DNA of 39,576 bases. It comes from an uncultured Candidatus Saccharibacteria bacterium (GTDB taxonomy: Bacteria > Patescibacteriota > Saccharimonadia > Saccharimonadales > Saccharimonadaceae). The notes below the pieces were generated by a model that was not told where the DNA came from, did no database searches, and worked only from the letters and a program-made list of their open reading frames with translations. Where the stretch lies: positions 1 through 39,576 of the forward strand of contig CAMZHH010000007.1 in the NCBI GenBank assembly GCA_947306745.1, read 5' to 3'. Positions 6,543 to 14,318 of this stretch are shown piece after piece (position 1 is the stretch's first letter; each line of letters opens with the position of its first letter). Made by a program: the position numbers and the translations under genes.

Positions 6543-8813
6543 ATGGCAGATAAGAAAGCCGCTCCACAGGCTGCGCCAACTCCGGCACCAGCTCCTGCAC
6601 CGGTCAAAACAAGCGTAATCGATCAAGTCGCTGAGAAGATTCGTACTAGCGATAATGTTCTTGTTGCGCTCTCGAAAGACCCGTCCGTTGATGAACTGTC
6701 GGCCGCTATTGGTTTAACCTTCATCTTAGATAAGATGGGGAAGCATGCTACTGCTATTTTCTCCGGCGCCGTTCCGAATGCTATTGAATTCCTTGAGCCT
6801 GAAAAGACCTTTGAAGTAAACACGAATAGCTTACAAGACTTCATTATCGCACTCGACAAAGAGAAGGCTGACCATCTTCGCTACAAGATTGAAGGTGATT
6901 TCGTCAAAGTTTTCATCACGCCTTATCGCACCAACATCGAAGAGAGCGATCTTGAGTTTAGTCATGGTGATTACAACGTCGATTTAATCATTTCGTTGAA
7001 CGTTAAAGGCGAAGGCGAGCTCGATGCGGCTTTGAGTGAATATGGGCGCATCAAGCACGACGCTAGCTCGATTAATATTTCCGCACATGAGCCAGGCAAA
7101 TTCGGCGATATTGAATGGGGTGACCCGAAGGCCTCGTCCGTATCTGAAATGATTGCCTTATTGACCGACAAATTCGACAACACTGAAGAAAACATTGTTG
7201 ATAAAACTGTCGCCACTGCCTTAATGGCCGGTATCGTTGCTGCAACGAATCGCTTCTCGAATGAGCACACTTCCGCGAATACGATGAGCGTCGCTAGTAT
7301 GTTGATGACCGCTGGCGCCGATCAGCAGTTGATTTCGTCGAGCATTCCTGTCGATATCGTGGCGGGCGCCACTACTGACGTGTCTGGCGAAGTTGATATG
7401 GAGGCAAAAGAGAAGTCTGAACCAGCTCCAGAAACTCCGGCCGAACCAGCACCAGAAGCTCCAGCTGAACCAGTATCTGAACCAGCCCCAGAACCTGCCA
7501 ATGATGCTCCAGAAGAAAATATGTCTGGCGCAGTAGACATGGAAGAATTAGAAGCCAAAGAAAAAGAGCTAGAACCAGCTCCAGAAACTCCGGCCGAACC
7601 AGCTCCAGCCCCAGCTCCAGAAACGCCAGCCCCAGCCCCGGCACCAATCCCAGAGCCAATTCCGGCTCCTGTACCAGAAACTCCAGTCCCAGCTCCAGCG
7701 AATGACGAGTCGGTTATTGATTTGCGTCATGGTGCCGTCGATTTTAATCCGGACGAAGATGATAAACCAGCCGCATCTAGCGTAGTAGTTGCACCAGATG
7801 CTGTTCCGGACGCTAATAAGCCAGCCCATGAAGGTCCAGTTGTTCCTGGCGCCGCTATGGACGAAGTTGAAGAACCTGTTAATGAAGCTGAAGACGCAAT
7901 CGACGCTGCTTTACAAAAAGCCGCCGCTGCCGCCGCCGCGCAACAAGCCGCTAATAGTGCAAATAACGTCCAAAGTGAACTTGAGCGCATTGTAAATCAA
8001 TCGACCAATCCAAGTGGTGTCGCCACAGAGCAAGTAATGGCTGAATTGCGCCAAGCTTCTGAAGCTCCAGCCCCAGCATCGTCCGTGAGTGGATTGAAGA
8101 ATATACAGCCGATCGGTGATGGCATTCATGCACCAACACCACCTCATGATTATGCTGCGATGATGTCAGCTGAACTTGCCGCTGCAAATAATGCTCCGCA
8201 AGCACCTCAGATGCCAGCAATGGCTCCACAGGTTCCTCAGATGCCAGCAATGGCACCGCAAATGCCACAAACCGCACCGGCTATGGCGCCTCAGATGGCT
8301 CAGGTTCCTCAGATGCCAGCAATGGCTCCGCAGATGCCACAGGCAGCTCCAGCAATGGCTCCGCAAATGCCACAAGCCCCAGTTATGCAAGCACCTCAGA
8401 TGCCAGCTCCAGAAGCTGCCGCAGAGTATATCGCCCCATTGCCAATGCCAGATGCTAGCACAATTCTGCCACCACCGCCAGCTCCATTTGATCCAGCCGC
8501 TGCTCCGGCCACAGTTGCTGCTGCGCCAGCCGAGGCCCCAACCGCACAGGCTTTCGCGCAACAGATTCAGGCCACTAATCCAGTCATGCAAACTCCGCAG
8601 ATGCCACAGGCAGCTCCAGCAATGGCTCCGCAAATGCCACAAGCCCCAGTTATGCAAGCGCCTCAGATGCCAGCTCCGCAAGTTGAAGCTGTACCTGCGC
8701 CAATTATATCCGAACCAGTTCCGGCCGGCTCTGGATACATTCAGCAGAATCCGGTCATGCAAGATCAAGTATATCCAGACGACCCAAGCGCCTTCAAGAT
8801 TCCTGGCATGTAA
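6543..8813 (+). CDS. degenerate DHH-type phosphoesterase domain with long Pro/Ala/Met/Gln tail
   Basis: 756 residues. After a Pro/Ala leader (1-20), residues 22-280 follow the DHH phosphoesterase (RecJ / NrnA) fold. LSKDPSVDELSAAIGL stands at the DxDaiGS motif, VDLIISLN at the second Asp strand, INISAHEPGKFGDIEWGD at the DHH strand, and ASSVSEMIALL and AGIVAATNRF at the later motifs. The metal ligands are mostly replaced: the DHH triplet reads SAH and the DTg motif reads ATN, so hydrolysis is unlikely. Residues 283-756 are disordered-looking: acidic EPAPETPAEP units, an Ala-rich helix around 455-475, then MAPQMPQ repeats. No signal peptide is visible, so it is probably cytoplasmic. A scaffold or ligand-sensing role is conceivable but unproven. 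Confidence 0.7.
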   Translation: MADKKAAPQAAPTPAPAPAPVKTSVIDQVAEKIRTSDNVLVALSKDPSVDELSAAIGLTFILDKMGKHATAIFSGAVPNAIEFLEPEKTFEVNTNSLQDFIIALDKEKADHLRYKIEGDFVKVFITPYRTNIEESDLEFSHGDYNVDLIISLNVKGEGELDAALSEYGRIKHDASSINISAHEPGKFGDIEWGDPKASSVSEMIALLTDKFDNTEENIVDKTVATALMAGIVAATNRFSNEHTSANTMSVASMLMTAGADQQLISSSIPVDIVAGATTDVSGEVDMEAKEKSEPAPETPAEPAPEAPAEPVSEPAPEPANDAPEENMSGAVDMEELEAKEKELEPAPETPAEPAPAPAPETPAPAPAPIPEPIPAPVPETPVPAPANDESVIDLRHGAVDFNPDEDDKPAASSVVVAPDAVPDANKPAHEGPVVPGAAMDEVEEPVNEAEDAIDAALQKAAAAAAAQQAANSANNVQSELERIVNQSTNPSGVATEQVMAELRQASEAPAPASSVSGLKNIQPIGDGIHAPTPPHDYAAMMSAELAAANNAPQAPQMPAMAPQVPQMPAMAPQMPQTAPAMAPQMAQVPQMPAMAPQMPQAAPAMAPQMPQAPVMQAPQMPAPEAAAEYIAPLPMPDASTILPPPPAPFDPAAAPATVAAAPAEAPTAQAFAQQIQATNPVMQTPQMPQAAPAMAPQMPQAPVMQAPQMPAPQVEAVPAPIISEPVPAGSGYIQQNPVMQDQVYPDDPSAFKIPGM
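7419..7603 (+). repeat. 32-bp direct repeat inside the tail-coding region
   Basis: Identical 32-base copies at 7419-7450 and 7572-7603 encode EPAPETPAEP. Each sits in a larger duplicated block that begins SGxVDMEE/A, so a segment of about 50 codons was probably duplicated. Confidence 0.75.
8326..8677 (+). repeat. 85-bp near-perfect direct repeat in the tail-coding region
   Basis: Copies at 8326-8410 and 8593-8677 differ at one base (A/G in GCACCTCAG versus GCGCCTCAG). They are 267 bases apart, a multiple of three, so recombination between them would keep the frame and shorten the tail by 89 residues. Smaller MAPQMPQ units surround them. Confidence 0.85.
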
Positions 8814-8848
8814 GCCAATTTAAATTTGCATTGTTGTAAAATATAGTT

Positions 8849-10039
8849 ATGCGCAAAATAATCTGCTTTTTGACTGCATTGCTAGGGATTTGCTGTCTAT
8901 TTTGTCGACCTGCTCAGGCCATCAATCTTGATGCGAGTCTGGTAATCAACGAACTCCAGCTTGGTTCGCAAGAATATCTTTTGATTGATACAACACACCA
9001 GCAAGTCGTGATGTCGAAAGACGCCGATAAAGTCGTAAAAGTGGCCTCCTTGTCGAAAATTATGACCGCAATCGTCGTACTCGAAAATCGTAAACTTGAC
9101 GAAGTAGTCACGATTACGCGACCAATGATTAGCAATCTATACGACTATCTCGTAGTTGGTTTACAAGTAGGGCAGAAGGTTACCGTCGAAGATTTGCTAT
9201 ACGCATTATTGTTGCCGTCGGCTGGCGACGCAGCGCAGGCTTTGGCATATTCAACTAGTGGCTCAATTGCAGATTTTGCTACATTGATGAACCAACGCGC
9301 GGCGAAACTCGGACTCAAAAACACGCACTTCAGTAATCCGACCGGCATGGACTATGACAACTATTCTACGGCTAGCGATATGGCTGTCATTCTTCAAGAA
9401 GCATTAAAGAATCCAACTTTTGTAAAGATTTTTGAAACTGCCGAATGGGATATGAAGTCTATCGACAAGAAAATTGAGAAGTCATACAAGCCACGTGCGC
9501 ATATCAAAGGCGGAAAAACTGGATACACTGGTGAGGCGGGGCGCTGTTTAGCCTCGACATCTACGATTGAAGGTGTAGATTATCTGCTCATTAATCTTGG
9601 AGCTAACCCGAAAACTAGCGACCATATCAATGATGCTGAAAAACTCTATGCATATATTGAAGATCACTTCGAAAAACAGACTGTTATAAATAAAGGCGTT
9701 TTAGCGCAAACATTGCAAGTTAAAGATAGTTTTCAAGAAACTACGGACCTTTATACGGAAACTGAATTTAGCGATTTATTACCAGCCGACCTCGATCATG
9801 GCAAAATCGAATATGTTTATGAAGGCATGACAATCATCACGCGCGATGTTGCGACTGGTACGAAAGTTGGACAGTATATTGCCAAATATGACGGAAAAGA
9901 AATCGGTCGTGTTGACTTATATCTACGCGATGAAATCTTCTTTCTAGACTATCCAGTTATAGCTGGCTTCGTTGCGGGCGGGGCAGTAGTCGCTTTATTG
10001 ATTGCGCTTGCTATTCGCGCTATTATTCGCCGCCACTAA
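8849..10039 (+). CDS. dacA: D-alanyl-D-alanine carboxypeptidase (penicillin-binding protein 5 family)
   Basis: 396 residues. A signal peptide (MRKIICFLTALLGICCLF to about residue 24) leads into a class A low-molecular-weight PBP domain. The catalytic tetrad SxxK is in VASLSKIMTA, and the KTG box is in IKGGKTGYTGEAGR. The SxN motif reads SAG in LLPSAGDAAQALA, where most relatives have SGN or SAN. A PBP5-like C-terminal domain follows, and the protein ends with a transmembrane helix and basic RAIIRRH tail, a membrane anchor. The enzyme trims the terminal D-Ala of peptidoglycan pentapeptides outside the membrane. A TAAAAT hexamer (8837-8842) lies six bases before the ATG. The SAG variant deserves a check. 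Confidence 0.88.
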   Translation: MRKIICFLTALLGICCLFCRPAQAINLDASLVINELQLGSQEYLLIDTTHQQVVMSKDADKVVKVASLSKIMTAIVVLENRKLDEVVTITRPMISNLYDYLVVGLQVGQKVTVEDLLYALLLPSAGDAAQALAYSTSGSIADFATLMNQRAAKLGLKNTHFSNPTGMDYDNYSTASDMAVILQEALKNPTFVKIFETAEWDMKSIDKKIEKSYKPRAHIKGGKTGYTGEAGRCLASTSTIEGVDYLLINLGANPKTSDHINDAEKLYAYIEDHFEKQTVINKGVLAQTLQVKDSFQETTDLYTETEFSDLLPADLDHGKIEYVYEGMTIITRDVATGTKVGQYIAKYDGKEIGRVDLYLRDEIFFLDYPVIAGFVAGGAVVALLIALAIRAIIRRH

Positions 10040-10056
10040 TTTTTAAAAGGAACAAT

Positions 10057-10623
10057 ATGAAACTTACATACTTAACAAGCAATCCGTTTAAATTTCGCGA
10101 GGCAAAATTAATCCTCGTCGATCAATACGGCATTGATTTAGATATCATGAATCCTGATTTCGAACTTTACGAAATTCAAGCTAAAACCTGCGCCGAAGTT
10201 GTCGCCTTTACGGTAAAATATGGTGCCGATAAGCTTGGCAAAGCTTGCCTTAAGTCTGACACCGGTCTCTATCTCGATGCGCTCGGTGGTTTACCGGGGC
10301 CATATAATGCCTATTTTGATAAGCAAATCGGTGTCGAAAAATTCTTACATTTGCTTCGCGACGAAAAGAATCGCAACGCTCGACTCGAGCACTGTTTCGG
10401 TTATTGCGAACCAGGTGGCGAACCGAAAATCTTTATCGGTGAGTGTAAAGGTACTATTGCGAATGCATCTCGCGGTAAAGATGGCCGTTGGCACGATTTC
10501 TTCTTTGTGCCAGAAGGTGAAACTCGTACGCTCGCCGAGATTGGCGATCAAGACCCGGTAGCAAAAGCTAGCAAATATGGCGACGCCATACATGACTTCG
10601 CCAAATGGTATCAAAGTCGTTAA
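10057..10623 (+). CDS. rdgB: RdgB/HAM1 family NTP pyrophosphatase (dITP/XTP)
   Basis: 188 residues. The N-terminal TSNPFKFREAK matches the TxNxxKxxE motif of the Maf/HAM1 fold, and KSDTGLYLDALGGLPGPY is the family signature with the catalytic Asp. These enzymes hydrolyse ITP, dITP and XTP to monophosphates and so clean the nucleotide pool. The usual C-terminal SHR motif is not obvious, so the substrate may differ. AAGGA precedes the ATG, 17 bases after dacA stops; the two are probably co-transcribed and end at the hairpin at 10633. Confidence 0.85.
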   Translation: MKLTYLTSNPFKFREAKLILVDQYGIDLDIMNPDFELYEIQAKTCAEVVAFTVKYGADKLGKACLKSDTGLYLDALGGLPGPYNAYFDKQIGVEKFLHLLRDEKNRNARLEHCFGYCEPGGEPKIFIGECKGTIANASRGKDGRWHDFFFVPEGETRTLAEIGDQDPVAKASKYGDAIHDFAKWYQSR

Positions 10624-10632
10624 TAAAAAATA

Positions 10633-10651
10633 CCCCGCCGATTGGGCGGGG
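10633..10651. terminator. bidirectional terminator after rdgB
   Basis: The stem CCCCGCC / GGCGGGG with a five-base loop has ATTTTTTAT on the right and TATTTTTTAT on the left when read on the minus strand. It serves the two convergent genes. Confidence 0.85.
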
Positions 10652-10656
10652 ATTTT

Positions 10657-11295
10657 TTATCGATGCATTTTTTTATTACAAAAACGCAACAATCGCGCAA
10701 TTATGTATGCGCTGCCTAAAATGACTACGCACCAAATTACCGACATCCACCACGGCTGCGAGTATACCATCAAGAATGGATATGGGCCAACTAGTTCGCC
10801 AATAAGGTTTAAGAATATTGTAACAATGGCATACAGGAACGTAAAACTTAGCGCCGTCCAAGCATGTTGTTTCTTGAGATTGTGTTTTTCGAAAAAGACG
10901 AAAGAAATAATACAGAGCAGTGGGCAAATCGTATGATGATACAGCATCGAATGCATGGTTAATAATTGCCAAAGCGTGTACTTCGTCGTCCAGGATAAGA
11001 TCGTGATTACCACGATAAATGTTAGAGTCACTGATGTTACGGCCGCGTATTTAATTAAATGCACGTATGGCTCAAATTTACTTTTATGCCCCAGCATCTT
11101 CCACATCGAGAAACAGATGAACAAAATTGAAGCCAGTAGAGCCAGTACGTTACTGTCTTGCGTGTAGAAAATTAGTGCCGACCAACCGTTATATGAAAAA
11201 GCCAGCATAAAACCGATTATTTCAAAAAAGATGATTGCGAGATTAAGTGCAATTGCGATTTTAAAATTACGGTCGTACGTGCTTTTCTTTATCAT
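10657..11295 (-). CDS. multi-pass membrane protein, Pr6Pr-like
   Basis: I start this at the ATG at 11295, giving 212 residues (MIKKSTYDRNFK...). The longer open frame to 11421 only reads through the tRNA-Pro gene. About six hydrophobic helices are visible. The segment FYTQDSNVLALLAS after helix 2, the MHSMLYHHTICPLL segment in the middle, and NLIGELVGPYPFL resemble the Pr6Pr / FAR-17a-like family of unknown bacterial membrane proteins (FTxxSN, H...P and Y.F pattern). No ribosome site is visible and no function can be assigned. Confidence 0.6.
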   Translation of the reverse strand: MIKKSTYDRNFKIAIALNLAIIFFEIIGFMLAFSYNGWSALIFYTQDSNVLALLASILFICFSMWKMLGHKSKFEPYVHLIKYAAVTSVTLTFIVVITILSWTTKYTLWQLLTMHSMLYHHTICPLLCIISFVFFEKHNLKKQHAWTALSFTFLYAIVTIFLNLIGELVGPYPFLMVYSQPWWMSVIWCVVILGSAYIIARLLRFCNKKMHR

Positions 11296-11306
11296 AGTTA
11301 AATTAT

Positions 11307-11332
11307 ATAAAAAACGAGCCCAAAACGCTCGT
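11307..11332 (-). terminator. terminator after tRNA-Pro(CGG)
   Basis: On the minus strand ACGAGC / GCTCGT with a seven-base loop is followed by TTTTTTATAT. It sits between the tRNA and the next minus-strand gene, so the membrane protein needs its own promoter or readthrough. Confidence 0.7.
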
Positions 11333-11339
11333 GTAATTA

Positions 11340-11415
11340 TGGTCGGGGCGACCTGACTCGAACAGGCGACCTCGCAGTCCCGAACCGCGCGCGCTACCAA
11401 CTGCGCCACGCCCCG
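11340..11415 (-). tRNA. tRNA-Pro (anticodon CGG), with encoded CCA
   Basis: On the minus strand acceptor CGGGGCG pairs with CGCCCCG, the D-stem is GCGC/GCGC, the anticodon stem CGCGG/CTGCG encloses TTCGGGA (anticodon CGG), and the T-arm is GCCTG/CAGGT. The mature 3' end is at 11343 and CCA is encoded at 11342-11340. It starts 13 bases after the glycosyltransferase stop, so the two are probably on one transcript. Confidence 0.95.
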
Positions 11416-11428
11416 ACTCACTACTATA

Positions 11429-12973
11429 TTATATCTGTTCTTTTTCTAATTTCAAGATTTGGTACGCATCGCTACGATCGTCGAATTGTAGATTTGAGCG
11501 CATCGAAACGCGCCAACCTTCACGCGGAAATTCGAGGTCTTCTCGGTCTTCTGGTTGAATTCCGACAAACCAAATCGCATCATGGCTTTCGAGGAATTTA
11601 TCTAGATCCGAAATCTTGCCAAAGTAGCTTTGTTGCAATGGAATTTGTGAACCATATTCATATTCGGTAATTTCGTCGATAAACAAAACTGGATGCTCGG
11701 CTGAGGTATAGGCGCTCAAATCATAATAGAGCCAGGAATCTTGCGAAATTATCGGTAGATTCTCGTAATTATCTAAAGTTATAACGTTATCGAGCAGGTC
11801 TTTGCTAGTCGACTTTTTGTAAGTTACGAAATTGTAATTACCATATGAATAAACGGAAACTAAACCGCAGATCGTTGTACCGAGCATGATGATCGCGACG
11901 CAGGCTATTGCAACCGTCGGGCGTTTGTACCAGTGTAACTTTTTAGGTTTCTTGGCGTTAAGTTTTTCGCGCGTATATAGCACGAGAGTAATGCCTTCAA
12001 TAATGTAAATAGCCACCATGGAATAAAGAACGTAGCGCGAAACGAACATTGGTTCAAGTGGCGGCATCGACAATAATACCAACACGATAATCGGTACAAC
12101 TGCGAGTGTAATTAGCATACTGAGTTTCTTGCGATAACGAATTAGTAAGCTAACAATTACAATAGAAGCGACTAAGAATAAGACCAATAGCCAGCCTTTT
12201 GTCTCGCTCGCTCTATTGTAGACTAAGGTCTCGGTAGCATAAGAGGCTAAACTTTCGACGCTCGTATCGCCAATCCAGAAGCTTTGTTGAACGGATTTGG
12301 TTTGCGCCCACAAGCTCGGCATCCATGGAATGAATAATGCCACGGCCAAGATATAAGTCAAAACAATCTTTTTCTGGAATAACTTTTTCTTGTAAATGAT
12401 GGCTAAATAGACCAAATGCGCCACCCAGGCAAAAGCGCAGAAATAATGCGTCCACATACCAGCCGCTACTAAAATCGCATAGATGATCCACCAACGTTTT
12501 TTCTTATTATCAACCGCGAGTTGCAAGACGTAAGTCGCGGCAAATATAATCAACATTACGAGCGTATACATACGCATCTCTTGGCCGTAGCGGACGAAAA
12601 TTGGCGAGATTGCAACCATAAATGAGCTTACAATCGCTGCCGCTGCGCCATATTTATATTTCACCCACAAATAGATAAACAGAATTGCCAGTGCGCCAAT
12701 TAGTGCAGACATTACACGTAGCGTTGCAACTTCGTGGCCGAACAAATGCGCCCAAATTTTCAGCAAGAAATAATAAAGTGGCGGATGAACATCGAGGGAA
12801 GTGAACTCCCAAATTTTACCAAAATCAAAACGCATCAAGTATGCACTGTAAGACTCGTCAAACCAAATCGATTGACGCATATTTAGGAAACAGAGTAATA
12901 AGTAAACCAAACCAATCACGGCTGGCGCCAAAATACATATAATACGTTTGCGTTCCTGGAAGAATTTTTTCAT
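11429..12973 (-). CDS. GT39-family membrane glycosyltransferase (ArnT/PMT-like)
   Basis: 514 residues with about ten membrane helices in the first 370 and a soluble C-terminal domain of about 130. The first extracytoplasmic loop has WFDESYSAYLM, whose Asp-Glu is the catalytic motif of this fold, followed by LDVHPPLYYFLLK and VRYGQEMRMYTL, both typical of the GT39/PMT_2 (dolichyl-phosphate mannosyltransferase-like) group. Such enzymes move a sugar from a polyprenyl-phosphate donor to a surface acceptor on the outer face of the membrane. The acceptor is unknown; pilins or teichoic-like polymers are possible. On the minus strand a TAAAAT hexamer lies six bases before the ATG and there is no Shine-Dalgarno. 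Confidence 0.82.
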   Translation of the reverse strand: MKKFFQERKRIICILAPAVIGLVYLLLCFLNMRQSIWFDESYSAYLMRFDFGKIWEFTSLDVHPPLYYFLLKIWAHLFGHEVATLRVMSALIGALAILFIYLWVKYKYGAAAAIVSSFMVAISPIFVRYGQEMRMYTLVMLIIFAATYVLQLAVDNKKKRWWIIYAILVAAGMWTHYFCAFAWVAHLVYLAIIYKKKLFQKKIVLTYILAVALFIPWMPSLWAQTKSVQQSFWIGDTSVESLASYATETLVYNRASETKGWLLVLFLVASIVIVSLLIRYRKKLSMLITLAVVPIIVLVLLSMPPLEPMFVSRYVLYSMVAIYIIEGITLVLYTREKLNAKKPKKLHWYKRPTVAIACVAIIMLGTTICGLVSVYSYGNYNFVTYKKSTSKDLLDNVITLDNYENLPIISQDSWLYYDLSAYTSAEHPVLFIDEITEYEYGSQIPLQQSYFGKISDLDKFLESHDAIWFVGIQPEDREDLEFPREGWRVSMRSNLQFDDRSDAYQILKLEKEQI

Positions 12974-12995
12974 GCTTCAATTTTAGCATACTTTA

Positions 12996-13004
12996 TGGTA
13001 TAAT
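12996..13004 (+). promoter_or_regulatory. extended -10 promoter of tRNA-Pro(TGG)
   Basis: TGGTATAAT combines a TGn extension with a perfect hexamer at 12999-13004. It is 10 bases before the mature tRNA 5' end. Confidence 0.65.
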
Positions 13005-13014
13005 TACTCGTAGC

Positions 13015-13090
13015 CGGGGTTTGGCGCAGTTGGTAGCGCGCGCGCTTTGGGAGCGCGAGGTCAGCAGTTCGAGCCTGCTAACCCCGACCA
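13015..13090 (+). tRNA. tRNA-Pro (anticodon TGG), with encoded CCA
   Basis: Acceptor CGGGGTT pairs with AACCCCG, the D-stem is GCGC/GCGC, the anticodon stem CGCGC/GCGCG encloses TTTGGGA (anticodon TGG), and the T-arm is AGCAG/CTGCT. CCA is encoded at 13088-13090. It shares a 23-base identical block with the other tRNA-Pro at 11340-11415. Confidence 0.95.
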
Positions 13091-13101
13091 TTTGGATTTC
13101 A

Positions 13102-13126
13102 GAGCCTCCAAAAGGGCTCATTTTTT
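13102..13126 (+). terminator. terminator of tRNA-Pro(TGG)
   Basis: The stem GAGCC / GGCTC with an eight-base loop is followed by ATTTTTT. Confidence 0.75.
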
Positions 13127-13132
13127 ATGCGC

Positions 13133-13161
13133 TTGTATAAAATGCCAAAATATTGTATAAT
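13133..13161 (+). promoter_or_regulatory. promoter of pgsA
   Basis: TTGTAT (13133-13138) and TATAAT (13156-13161) are spaced by 17 bases. The leader of about 50 nucleotides carries a small hairpin (TACCT / AGGTA, 13182-13200) and a purine-rich ribosome site (GAGGGGGGAG). Confidence 0.75.
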
Positions 13162-13220
13162 ATCGGACATTACATAGTAAGTACCTTTATATCCGAGGTA
13201 TTACAGAGAGGGGGGAGAAT

Positions 13221-13757
13221 ATGAATCTACCGAACAAGTTGACCTTGTCCCGCGTGGTAGCGATTCCGTTTTTCGTCGCCGCCATGTTGATACCGACCGG
13301 ATGGGCCGGACAGAAATGGATTGCACTTGCAATCTTCTGCCTCGCTAGCCTGACCGATCTTTTGGATGGCAAAATCGCCCGTGCCCGCGGCTTGGTAACG
13401 AATTTTGGCAAGTTTATGGATCCACTAGCCGACAAGCTATTAGTCTGCTCAGCTTTAATCTGCCTTTCAAGCCAACAACGCTTGGCGGCTTGGGTAGTCA
13501 TTATCATCATTGCACGCGAATTTATCATCAGTGGCTTCCGTTTAATCGCGTCCGACGCTGGCGTAGTGATTGCGGCGAGCATGTGGGGCAAAGTAAAGAC
13601 TGTTTTCCAAATGACGATGGTTATACTTCTTATCGCCGACTTACCGATTCCAGTACTTATCACGCAGGCGGTCATTTGGATAGCGGTCATTCTGACCATC
13701 GTGTCGCTGATTGACTACATCGCGAAGAATAAGAAACTCATCTCGGATTTCCGATAA
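13221..13757 (+). CDS. pgsA: CDP-diacylglycerol--glycerol-3-phosphate 3-phosphatidyltransferase
   Basis: 178 residues, normal for the family. The CDP-alcohol phosphotransferase signature D-x2-DG-x2-AR-x8-G-x3-D-x3-D is complete, from DLLDGKIAR through FGKFMDPLADK. Four to six membrane helices are visible. The enzyme makes phosphatidylglycerophosphate, the committed step to phosphatidylglycerol and cardiolipin, in the cytoplasmic membrane. The N-terminus MNLPNKLTLSRVVAIPFFV is typical. It is a single-gene unit between its own promoter and a terminator and is convergent with the diacylglycerol kinase gene. Confidence 0.9.
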   Translation: MNLPNKLTLSRVVAIPFFVAAMLIPTGWAGQKWIALAIFCLASLTDLLDGKIARARGLVTNFGKFMDPLADKLLVCSALICLSSQQRLAAWVVIIIIAREFIISGFRLIASDAGVVIAASMWGKVKTVFQMTMVILLIADLPIPVLITQAVIWIAVILTIVSLIDYIAKNKKLISDFR

Positions 13758-13781
13758 CTCGGGCCTTGTGCCCGAGTTTTT
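13758..13781 (+). terminator. terminator of pgsA
   Basis: The stem CTCGGGC / GCCCGAG with a five-base loop is followed by TTTTTC. It begins one base after the stop codon. Confidence 0.85.
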
Positions 13782-13794
13782 CTTGGTAAGAGAA

Positions 13795-13816
13795 ATCCCC
13801 AGCCTTAGCTGGGGAT
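13795..13816 (-). terminator. terminator overlapping the stop codon of the kinase gene
   Basis: On the minus strand ATCCCCAGC / GCTGGGGAT is followed by TTTC. The TAA stop codon of the upstream gene (13807-13805) lies in the hairpin loop. The T-run is weak, but the stem is perfect. Confidence 0.6.
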
Positions 13817-14221
13817 GATGTGTGCCCACCACGCGAAGTGCGCGATGTGCATGACCAAGAAAACGAGAACGCAGATAATGTACACGAGATGCCAAGTCCA
13901 AACGCTCGCCGAAGCCATATCTTTTGACCTTTTGACTTTTTCATTTATTTGATCGGTCACTAAGTCATTGACTTCTTCGATGGCGGAGTTGATCGTTTCC
14001 GTGGTGAATATCATGATAATTATCGCGCCCATGATAATGTATTCAAGCGCAATAAAACCAAAAATGATGCCCAAGACGACACCTACCACGATTTCGAGCG
14101 GAATCAGACGCTGCACTGTGCTAGACTCTTTGAACATAATTAATAGTCCGCGATTGGAGTCGCAGATATTGCGCCAAATTTGCTTGAACACGTTTCGTTT
14201 ATCAGGTTTCTGGAATATCAA
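13805..14221 (-). CDS. dgkA: diacylglycerol kinase / undecaprenol kinase family
   Basis: About 138 residues. The kinase core ETINSAIEEVNDLV, then NEKVKRSKDMASASV, matches the DgkA/UndPK signature (ExxNTAIE..VD followed by the KD.AAgAV helix), with three membrane helices as in the family. Gram-positive members phosphorylate undecaprenol and so recycle the wall lipid carrier; that is likely here. The open frame reaches an ATG at 14239, but GAGGGGGG lies eight bases before a TTG at 14221, which I prefer as start. The promoter is at 14277-14305. Confidence 0.82.
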   Translation of the reverse strand: MIFQKPDKRNVFKQIWRNICDSNRGLLIMFKESSTVQRLIPLEIVVGVVLGIIFGFIALEYIIMGAIIIMIFTTETINSAIEEVNDLVTDQINEKVKRSKDMASASVWTWHLVYIICVLVFLVMHIAHFAWWAHIIPS

Positions 14222-14276
14222 AGAACTCACCCCCCTCATTTCAACGAGATTAGGGCAAATAACGCCCCATAATATT

Positions 14277-14305
14277 ATTATACCACAAGCGGTTCAAAAA
14301 GTCAA
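14277..14305 (-). promoter_or_regulatory. promoter of the kinase gene
   Basis: On the minus strand TTGACT (14305-14300) and TATAAT (14282-14277) are spaced by 17 bases. The same TTGACTTTTTG start occurs in the promoter at 36828-36856. Confidence 0.8.
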
Positions 14306-14318
14306 TGCGAGCGAGCTC

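Noticed and set aside
8176-8823. 215-codon frame rich in Arg, Leu and Gln, and the matching minus-strand frame at 8166-8768
   Set aside because: These are shadows of the repeated Pro/Ala/Met/Gln tail. The low-complexity repeat keeps several frames open.
11296-11421. N-terminal extension of the Pr6Pr-like membrane protein
   Set aside because: The extension reads through tRNA-Pro and its terminator; the ATG at 11295 begins the membrane protein proper.
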